This document shows positions 5,584-10,804 of a stretch of DNA of 10,804 bases, piece by piece. The first letter of the stretch is position 1, and every line of letters begins with the position of its first letter. The stretch comes from Cyclobacteriaceae bacterium (lineage in GTDB: Bacteria > Bacteroidota > Bacteroidia > Cytophagales > Cyclobacteriaceae). The notes under the pieces are model-generated. The model was given only the letters and a program-made list of their open reading frames with translations. It had not been told where the DNA came from and did no database searches. The DNA lies in the NCBI GenBank assembly GCA_026994125.1, contig JALWRJ010000551.1, positions 1 to 10,804 on the forward strand. Reading direction: 5' to 3'. Position numbers and translations under genes: made by a program.

Positions 5584-7512
5584 TTACTTCTCTTCTTCTA
5601 CTTCTTCAAATTCTACATCCGATACGTCATCCCCACCGGCTGCACCGGTATCTGCACCGGCAGCTCCGGCATCAGCACCTGGTTGCGCACCGCCCTCGGC
5701 TCCCTGAGTAGCGGCATACATTTCTTGTGATGCAGCTTCCCAAGCTTTGTTTAGGGCTTCAATAGCAGGTTCAATAGCTGCTACATCCTGAGCCTGGTGG
5801 GCTTTTTTCAATGTTTCTAAAGCATCTTCAATGCCTTTTTTGTTACCATCCGAAAGCTTATCACCATATTCTTTCAGTTGTTTTTCGGTTTGGAAAATCA
5901 ACGAATCGGCAGCGTTAATCTTTTCGATTTTTTCTTTTTCAGCTTTATCGGCATCAGCATTGGCCTCTGCTTCTTTACGCATTTTTTCTATTTCTTCCTC
6001 AGTTAATCCCGAAGATGCTTCGATACGGATACTTTGCTCTTTATTAGTTCCTTTATCTTTAGAAGTTACATGCATAATACCGTTGGCATCTATATCAAAA
6101 GTTACTTCAATTTGAGGCACTCCACGTGGTGCGGGTGGTATGCCATCTAAATGGAACCTGCCTAAACTACGGTTATCCTTGGCCATAGGTCGCTCGCCTT
6201 GCAATACATGGATTTCAACCGAAGGTTGGTTATCGGCAGCTGTGGAGAACACTTCCGATTTTTTGGTAGGTATAGTGGTATTGGCTTCAATAAGTTTAGT
6301 CATTACACCACCCATAGTTTCTATACCTAAACTCAAAGGAGTTACATCCAATAAAAGTACATCTTTTACCTCACCGGTAAGCACGCCCCCTTGTATGGCA
6401 GCACCAATAGCTACTACCTCATCAGGGTTCACCCCTTTCGAAGGCTTACGGCCAAAGAATTTTTCTACTTCTTCCTGTATTTTAGGAATACGGGTTGAAC
6501 CCCCCACTAAAATAACTTCTTTGATATCCGAAGTACTTAGTCCGGCATCTTTTAAAGCTGCCTTAACGGGTTCCATCGATCGTTTTACCAAATCATCGGC
6601 CAATTGCTCAAATTTGGCTCTGCTTAATGTGCGCACCAAGTGTTTTGGCACACCATCAACCGGCATAATGTAAGGCAGGTTAATTTCGGTACTCGATGAG
6701 CTCGAAAGTTCTATTTTGGCTTTTTCGGCTGCTTCTTTTAATCGTTGCAGTGCCATAGGGTCTTTTTTAAGATCGATATTCTCATCTTTCTTAAACTCAT
6801 CTGCTAGCCAGTTAATAATTACCTGGTCAAAGTCATCACCCCCTAAATGCACATCTCCATTTGTAGAAAGCACTTCAAAAACACCATCGCCCAGTTCAAG
6901 GATTGATATATCAAATGTACCACCACCCAGGTCATACACAGCTATTTTCATATCCTGGCTTTTCTTATCCAACCCATAGGCCAAAGCAGCAGCGGTAGGC
7001 TCGTTAATAATTCGTTTTACATCCAGCCCGGCAATTTGACCCGCTTCTTTAGTGGCTTGTCGTTCGGCATCGTTAAAGTAAGCAGGTACTGTAATTACAG
7101 CTTCATTTACACTTGTTCCTAAGTAATCTTCGGCTGTAGATTTCATTTTTTGCAAAATCATAGCCGAAATTTCCTGAGGGGTGTACTGGCGGTCGCCAAT
7201 TTTTACCCGAACGGTATCATTATTTCCTTTTTCAAGGGTATAAGCAACTGTTTTAAGCTCTTCGCCTACTTCGCCATACTTTTTACCCATAAACCTTTTT
7301 ACCGAGCTAACGGTATTGGTGGGGTTGGTAATAGCTTGCCTTTTGGCAGGGTCGCCTACTTTTCGTTCGCCTTTGCCATCGTCTAAAAATGCTACAATCG
7401 AAGGCGTAGTTCTACGGCCCTCGCTATTAGGTATCACTACCGGTTCGTTGCCTTCCATTACGGCCACGCACGAGTTGGTAGTTCCTAAGTCAATTCCAAT
7501 AATTTTTCCCAT
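5584..7512 (-). CDS. dnaK: Chaperone DnaK (Hsp70)
   Basis: DnaK is the cytosolic ATP-driven Hsp70 chaperone working with DnaJ and GrpE. The 642-aa product is full length. The nucleotide-binding domain (1 to about 385) shows [14 protein letters not shown] (5-18), the DLGGGTFD phosphate loop (194-201) and [11 protein letters not shown] (334-344). The interdomain linker [13 protein letters not shown] is at 384-396. The substrate-binding beta domain (about 397-505) ends near [11 protein letters not shown]. The helical lid spans roughly 505-605, with a Gly/Ala/Asp-rich tail ending EFEEVEEEK, the acidic C terminus typical of bacterial DnaK. No dnaJ or grpE is adjacent. No CIRCE operator (TTAGCACTC-N9-GAGTGCTAA) is visible in the 247 bp upstream, and a TAGATTTA at 7527-7520 lacks a suitably spaced -33 element, so regulation is not evident. 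The last 36 bp of similarity are duplicated at 4771-4806. Confidence 0.98.
   Translation of the reverse strand: MGKIIGIDLGTTNSCVAVMEGNEPVVIPNSEGRRTTPSIVAFLDDGKGERKVGDPAKRQAITNPTNTVSSVKRFMGKKYGEVGEELKTVAYTLEKGNNDTVRVKIGDRQYTPQEISAMILQKMKSTAEDYLGTSVNEAVITVPAYFNDAERQATKEAGQIAGLDVKRIINEPTAAALAYGLDKKSQDMKIAVYDLGGGTFDISILELGDGVFEVLSTNGDVHLGGDDFDQVIINWLADEFKKDENIDLKKDPMALQRLKEAAEKAKIELSSSSSTEINLPYIMPVDGVPKHLVRTLSRAKFEQLADDLVKRSMEPVKAALKDAGLSTSDIKEVILVGGSTRIPKIQEEVEKFFGRKPSKGVNPDEVVAIGAAIQGGVLTGEVKDVLLLDVTPLSLGIETMGGVMTKLIEANTTIPTKKSEVFSTAADNQPSVEIHVLQGERPMAKDNRSLGRFHLDGIPPAPRGVPQIEVTFDIDANGIMHVTSKDKGTNKEQSIRIEASSGLTEEEIEKMRKEAEANADADKAEKEKIEKINAADSLIFQTEKQLKEYGDKLSDGNKKGIEDALETLKKAHQAQDVAAIEPAIEALNKAWEAASQEMYAATQGAEGGAQPGADAGAAGADTGAAGGDDVSDVEFEEVEEEK
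5595..5630. repeat. Direct repeat, right copy: inside the intact dnaK 3' end
   Basis: This is the functional copy of the 36-bp sequence also found at 4771-4806. It encodes part of the acidic DnaK tail (minus strand). The two copies are 824 bp apart, and the toxin-antitoxin remnant plus the dnaK terminator lie between them. They are identical at every position, including third codon positions, which argues for copying rather than convergence. Confidence 0.95.
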
Positions 7513-7734
7513 AACTATATAAATCTAACTATCTTGTTCAATTTGTTTATGCTGCAATCATCAAGGGTTATGCCAAGGGAGATTCCAATAGTCTTTAATG
7601 ACACAATGGCAGAGGCTCGGTAATTAGGCTTGCAAAAAAATGACGGCAAGGCATAGCTTTAGGTAAACAAAAAAAAATACATTGACAGCCTGACCGATAT
7701 CATTTACCACATAGTAGCCTTCAAAATATTCTGT

Positions 7735-7742
7735 TAGCTTTG
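7735..7742 (+). promoter_or_regulatory. Probable -7 promoter element of the prfC cluster
   Basis: TAGCTTTG matches the Bacteroidota -7 consensus TAnnTTTG exactly and ends 17 nt before the prfC ATG, giving a leader of about 10-14 nt. No clear TTG element sits at the expected -33 distance. The 247-bp divergent region between dnaK and prfC holds no other feature I can support. Confidence 0.45.
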
Positions 7743-7759
7743 CAGTTTATTTTTAATTA

Positions 7760-9337
7760 ATGAGTTTACAAAACGAAATTAGCAAACGCAGAACATTTGG
7801 GATAATCTCTCACCCCGATGCCGGTAAAACCACCCTTACAGAGAAACTCCTCCTTTTTGGTGGAGCCATCCAAAAAGCGGGAGCGGTAAAATCAAACAAA
7901 ATTACCGACCACGCCAAGTCCGATTTTATGGAAATTGAAAAACAGCGTGGTATTTCGGTGGCTACTTCGGTAATGGGCTTTAATTACCGGGAAACTAAAA
8001 TTAACTTATTAGACACCCCCGGTCACCAGGATTTTGCCGAAGACACCTACCGTACGCTTACGGCAGTGGATAGTGTGATTATGGTAATTGATTGTGTAAA
8101 AGGGGTAGAAATACAAACTGAAAAGTTAATGGAAGTTTGTAGAATGCGCGATACACCCGTAATCGTATTTATTAATAAAATGGACAGAGAAGGCCGTGAT
8201 CCTTTTGAACTGCTCGATGAAATAGAAGAAAAGCTGCGTATTAAAGTACGGCCATTGAGTTGGCCCATTGGCATGGGCAAGCGATTTAAAGGGGTTTATA
8301 GCTTGTACGAAAAGGCGCTTCATTTATTTGAGCCAAGCAAACGGACGTTATCGGATGGCGTAAGCATTGAAAATTTAGAGGACTCAATTTTGGAGGAGAA
8401 GATAGGAGAAACCGATGCTGCTACCATTAGAGAAGAAGTGGAATTAGTAGATGGTGTATATCCGGAATTTAACCAGCAAGACTACCTAGAAGGCAGAGTA
8501 GCACCGGTATTTTTTGGTAGTGCGGTTAATAATTTTGGGGTACGCGAACTGCTTGATTGTTTTATAGATATTGCCCCCAACCCTAAACCCAGGGCTACCG
8601 AAGAACGCCTTATTTTGCCTACCGAAGAAAAAATGACGGGGTTTGTATTTAAAATACATGCCAATATGGATCCTAAGCACCGTAACCGAATTGCTTTTTT
8701 GCGGGTATGCTCGGGGCAGTTTAAGCGCACCAACACGTATTTTCATGTAAGGCATAACAAAAGCTTTCGATTTTCGAATGTAACCGCCTTTATGGCGCAG
8801 GATAAGGAGGTAATTGAGGTGGCTTACCCGGGTGATATTATTGGACTGTACGATACAGGTAACTTAAAAATAGGAGATACACTAACCGAAGGAGAACAAA
8901 CCACCTATAAAGGTATTCCCAGTTTTTCGCCCGAAATATTTAAAGAAGTAATTAATTTAGATGCCATGAAAAGCAAGCAATTAGACAAGGGCTTGAGGCA
9001 ATTAATGGATGAAGGAGTGGCGCAATTATTTACCTACGAAATGGGTAGCAGGCGTGTGGTGGGTACCGTTGGGGCTTTACAGTTTGAGGTTATCCAGTAC
9101 AGACTAAAACATGAGTATGGAGCTACCTGCCGTTTTGCCCCGGTAAATTTATATAAAGCCTGTTGGATAGAAAGCCATGACCCGAAAAAATTAAAAGAAT
9201 TTATAGCTTCTAAACAAAGGCATATAGCTCACGATAAAGATGGGAAATTGGTTTTTATGGCCGAAAATAAATCGTGGTTGCAAATGGTTGAGCAAAATTT
9301 CCCTGATATTCGTTTTCATTTTATTTCAGAATTTTAG
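7760..9337 (+). CDS. prfC: Peptide chain release factor 3 (RF3), GTPase
   Basis: RF3 is a translational GTPase that recycles RF1/RF2 from the ribosome after peptide release. The 525-aa product begins [20 protein letters not shown], as usual for the family. GTPase motifs are all present: G1 SHPDAGKT (17-24), the RGIS switch region (63-66), G3 DTPGH (85-89) and G4 NKMD (139-142). The SWPIGMG stretch near residue 170 is typical of RF3 and separates it from EF-G. Domain II follows at about 290-390 and the RF3 C-terminal domain at about 395-525 ([13 protein letters not shown] VGALQFEV and the HFISEF end). It starts with ATG at 7760 without a clear Shine-Dalgarno, in an AT-rich context, and heads a cluster of four same-strand genes with gaps of 16, 6 and 0 bp. 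Confidence 0.97.
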   Translation: MSLQNEISKRRTFGIISHPDAGKTTLTEKLLLFGGAIQKAGAVKSNKITDHAKSDFMEIEKQRGISVATSVMGFNYRETKINLLDTPGHQDFAEDTYRTLTAVDSVIMVIDCVKGVEIQTEKLMEVCRMRDTPVIVFINKMDREGRDPFELLDEIEEKLRIKVRPLSWPIGMGKRFKGVYSLYEKALHLFEPSKRTLSDGVSIENLEDSILEEKIGETDAATIREEVELVDGVYPEFNQQDYLEGRVAPVFFGSAVNNFGVRELLDCFIDIAPNPKPRATEERLILPTEEKMTGFVFKIHANMDPKHRNRIAFLRVCSGQFKRTNTYFHVRHNKSFRFSNVTAFMAQDKEVIEVAYPGDIIGLYDTGNLKIGDTLTEGEQTTYKGIPSFSPEIFKEVINLDAMKSKQLDKGLRQLMDEGVAQLFTYEMGSRRVVGTVGALQFEVIQYRLKHEYGATCRFAPVNLYKACWIESHDPKKLKEFIASKQRHIAHDKDGKLVFMAENKSWLQMVEQNFPDIRFHFISEF

Positions 9338-9353
9338 TCAAACCCATACAAGT

Positions 9354-9839
9354 ATGAAAAAGCAAATTTTTGTTATAAGTATCTTAGTACATTTAGCTTT
9401 TACTACCCAAGCCCAGCAAACCAGCAAATTATATATGGTTAAGAATTTTTGGGGCACAAAATTTTACAAAGGCGATAGCTTGCTAAGTGTAAATGGTGTA
9501 CTGCAAGAAATGGCACCCTTTGAATTGCCCTACAACCAAATGCTGTTGGCTAAAAAAGATTTTGCTGCTGCCCAGGTTTTAGGTGCAGTAGGTGGGGTAT
9601 TAATTGGTTGGCCCATAGGCACCGCATTGGTTGGCGGCCAACCCAAATGGTATTTGGCCGGCATTGGTGCGGGAATTATAGTAATTTCGTTACCAATTTC
9701 GGCCAATTTTACTAAAAAAGCCAAAGCAGCCCTGGCTAGCTACAACCAACTAAACGGGAGCTCTGCTGCCCTATATCGAAAACCCGTGTACAGGCTCGGT
9801 TTTCATGCAACTTCGGTTAGGTTAACCCTTACGTTTTAA
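9354..9839 (+). CDS. Small exported glycine-rich protein, conserved hypothetical type
   Basis: I chose the ATG at 9354 (161 aa), 16 bp after the prfC stop. The open frame extends back into prfC, but from this ATG a clean signal peptide appears: MKKQIFVISILVHLAFTTQA (1-20), cut likely before QQ. A short beta-like stretch follows (25-60, YMVKNFWGTKFYKGD). Two Gly-rich hydrophobic segments lie at about 71-93 and 100-117, joined by GGQPKW. Then comes a lysine/alanine helix ending in SYN (129-131). GW-IGTAL-GG-P-W--AGIGAG is a pattern I associate with uncharacterised Bacteroidota proteins; I know of no function. The two hydrophobic segments could form a membrane hairpin. The frame is probably co-transcribed with prfC and the methyltransferase gene 6 bp downstream. 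Confidence 0.75.
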   Translation: MKKQIFVISILVHLAFTTQAQQTSKLYMVKNFWGTKFYKGDSLLSVNGVLQEMAPFELPYNQMLLAKKDFAAAQVLGAVGGVLIGWPIGTALVGGQPKWYLAGIGAGIIVISLPISANFTKKAKAALASYNQLNGSSAALYRKPVYRLGFHATSVRLTLTF

Positions 9840-9845
9840 TAAGCC

Positions 9846-10454
9846 ATGGGTGTGTACCAAAAATTATTTGCCAAGTTTTACGACCCTTTTATGCACAACT
9901 TTGAACACAAGTTGTACAAACGAAGAAAAAGCCTGCTTAGTAATATAAGTGGCACTATTTTAGGTGTGGGCGAAGGCACTGGAGTAAATTTTAAATTTTA
10001 TAATCCTGAGGCCACCGTACTTGCAGTAGAGCCCTCGGAATACATGTTGGCTAAGGCTAAAAGCAAAGCAAAAGGCAAGCCAAATATTCAATTATTGAAT
10101 TACGGAATTAATGAGGCAGCCTTAAACACTAAAATTGCCCCTAAAAGTATAGATGCCATAGTGTGCACTTTAGTTCTTTGTACCATTGACGACCCGGAAC
10201 AGGCCATTCAAAATTTTAAAAAGTGGCTAAAACCTACCGGAAAGTTGGTTATTTTAGAACATATTCATGCCAAAAAAAACATAAATAAAAGCATACAGAA
10301 TATAGTAAACCCCGCTTGGAATATTTTTGCAGACGGTTGCAACTTAAACAGGAGCACCGATGAGCTTATAAAAAAAGCCGGTTTTACACCTGTTTGGGAA
10401 GAATATTTTACCAAAACGTTAAGGTTTTATACAGGAGAATTTAAACTTGGTTAA
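9846..10454 (+). CDS. SAM-dependent methyltransferase resembling METTL7/TMT1
   Basis: This 202-aa protein is a class I methyltransferase. Motif I is ILGVGEGTG (38-46), the acidic end of strand 2 is Glu62 in VEPS, and the DAIVCTLVLCTIDD stretch (103-116) is motif IV-like, followed by LKPTGKLVILEHI (128-140). The segment NPAWNIFADGCNLNRST (155-171) closely resembles the DPAWHLLFDGCNLTRES segment of animal METTL7A/B (TMT1A/B), which are thiol methyltransferases. Bacterial relatives are usually annotated only as class I or UbiE-like methyltransferases. The substrate here is therefore unknown, and a thiol or small lipophilic acceptor is an inference. There is no N-terminal membrane anchor like that of the animal proteins, so it is probably cytosolic. 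It sits in the tight prfC cluster, 6 bp after the exported-protein gene; its stop directly abuts the next ATG. Confidence 0.85.
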   Translation: MGVYQKLFAKFYDPFMHNFEHKLYKRRKSLLSNISGTILGVGEGTGVNFKFYNPEATVLAVEPSEYMLAKAKSKAKGKPNIQLLNYGINEAALNTKIAPKSIDAIVCTLVLCTIDDPEQAIQNFKKWLKPTGKLVILEHIHAKKNINKSIQNIVNPAWNIFADGCNLNRSTDELIKKAGFTPVWEEYFTKTLRFYTGEFKLG

Positions 10455-10804
10455 ATGAGCAGTAGAGACCACCGACCATTTTACGAAATTTACGAAGACA
10501 ACCACTTGCTTATTGTAAATAAAGCTGCCGGCATATTAGTGCAAGGCGACCATACCCACGACAAGCCTTTAATAGAACTATGTAAGGAGTATATAAAAAC
10601 TAAGTATCAAAAACCGGGCAATGTGTTTATGGGATTGGTACATAGGCTCGACCGCCCGGTAAGCGGGTTAGTGGTACTGGCCAAAACCTCTAAAGGTTTG
10701 GAGCGAATGAGCAAACTTTTTCATGACCGCAAAGTACAAAAAACATACTGGGCCATTACCAAACGAAAGCCCCGCCAAAACCAGGGCACCCTGGTACACT
10801 GGCT
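10455..10804 (+). CDS. RluA-family RNA pseudouridine synthase, N-terminal part (3' end outside window)
   Basis: The ATG follows the methyltransferase stop with no gap, and 116 codons are present before the window ends. RluA-family enzymes isomerise uridine to pseudouridine in rRNA or tRNA. The fragment shows YEDNHLLIVNKAAGILVQ (13-30), then the catalytic motif HRLDRPVSGL (63-72) with Asp66 as the expected nucleophile, VVLAKTSKGL (73-82) and the KTYWAI strand (about 98-103). No S4 domain precedes the catalytic domain, and the protein starts close to it, as in RluA/TruC-like subgroups. RluA, RluC and RluD cannot be separated from this part, so no gene symbol is given. It is probably co-transcribed with prfC, joining a translation-related partner in the cluster. 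Confidence 0.93.
   Translation, partial: MSSRDHRPFYEIYEDNHLLIVNKAAGILVQGDHTHDKPLIELCKEYIKTKYQKPGNVFMGLVHRLDRPVSGLVVLAKTSKGLERMSKLFHDRKVQKTYWAITKRKPRQNQGTLVHW

Noticed and set aside
5831..7522. Several long open frames on the plus strand opposite dnaK
   Set aside because: They are antisense to a strongly conserved full-length dnaK, share no recognisable domain and reflect its codon bias.
7513..7759. CIRCE or other heat-shock operator upstream of dnaK
   Set aside because: No TTAGCACTC-N9-GAGTGCTAA-like repeat is present on either strand. The only -7-like string (7520-7527) lacks a correctly spaced upstream element.

Overview
The window looks like chromosome of a Bacteroidota (Bacteroidetes) bacterium. 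Four things point there: start sites without clear Shine-Dalgarno sequences, several matches to the Bacteroidota -7 promoter element TAnnTTTG, a DUF3471-tailed serine hydrolase with an 'AQ'-ending signal peptide, and a close-packed prfC cluster carrying small lineage-type hypothetical proteins. I cannot assign a genus.

Layout. The left edge holds the 3' end of a RidA-family gene (+). Three minus-strand genes follow in coordinate order: anmK (anhydro-MurNAc kinase, cell-wall recycling), a Dps-type ferritin, and a secreted serine-beta-lactamase-fold hydrolase. An AT-rich accessory stretch (about 3.7-5.58 kb) comes next. It contains a very small secreted cysteine-containing peptide, a hairpin terminator, a four-helix membrane protein, and a decayed PIN-family toxin-antitoxin operon on the minus strand. 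dnaK (-) follows with its own terminator. Divergent from dnaK is a tight + cluster: prfC (RF3), a small exported protein, a METTL7-like SAM methyltransferase and a RluA-type pseudouridine synthase that runs off the right edge.

Most notable. The toxin-antitoxin remnant lies between two perfect 36-bp direct copies of the dnaK 3' end (4771-4806 and 5595-5630). This resembles either insertion of a small cassette at the end of dnaK with regeneration of the gene, or a duplication of the gene tail. Translating the remnant in all frames reveals a complete antitoxin (75 aa) and PIN toxin (133 aa). Each is broken by a single-base frameshift, and the toxin also lacks an ATG where one would overlap the antitoxin stop. 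The second item of interest is the secreted peptide, separated from the membrane-protein gene only by a hairpin, which may be a functional pair.

The housekeeping genes (anmK, dps, dnaK, prfC, rluA-like) look intact. I saw no tRNA, rRNA, CRISPR array, transposase or integrase in the window.
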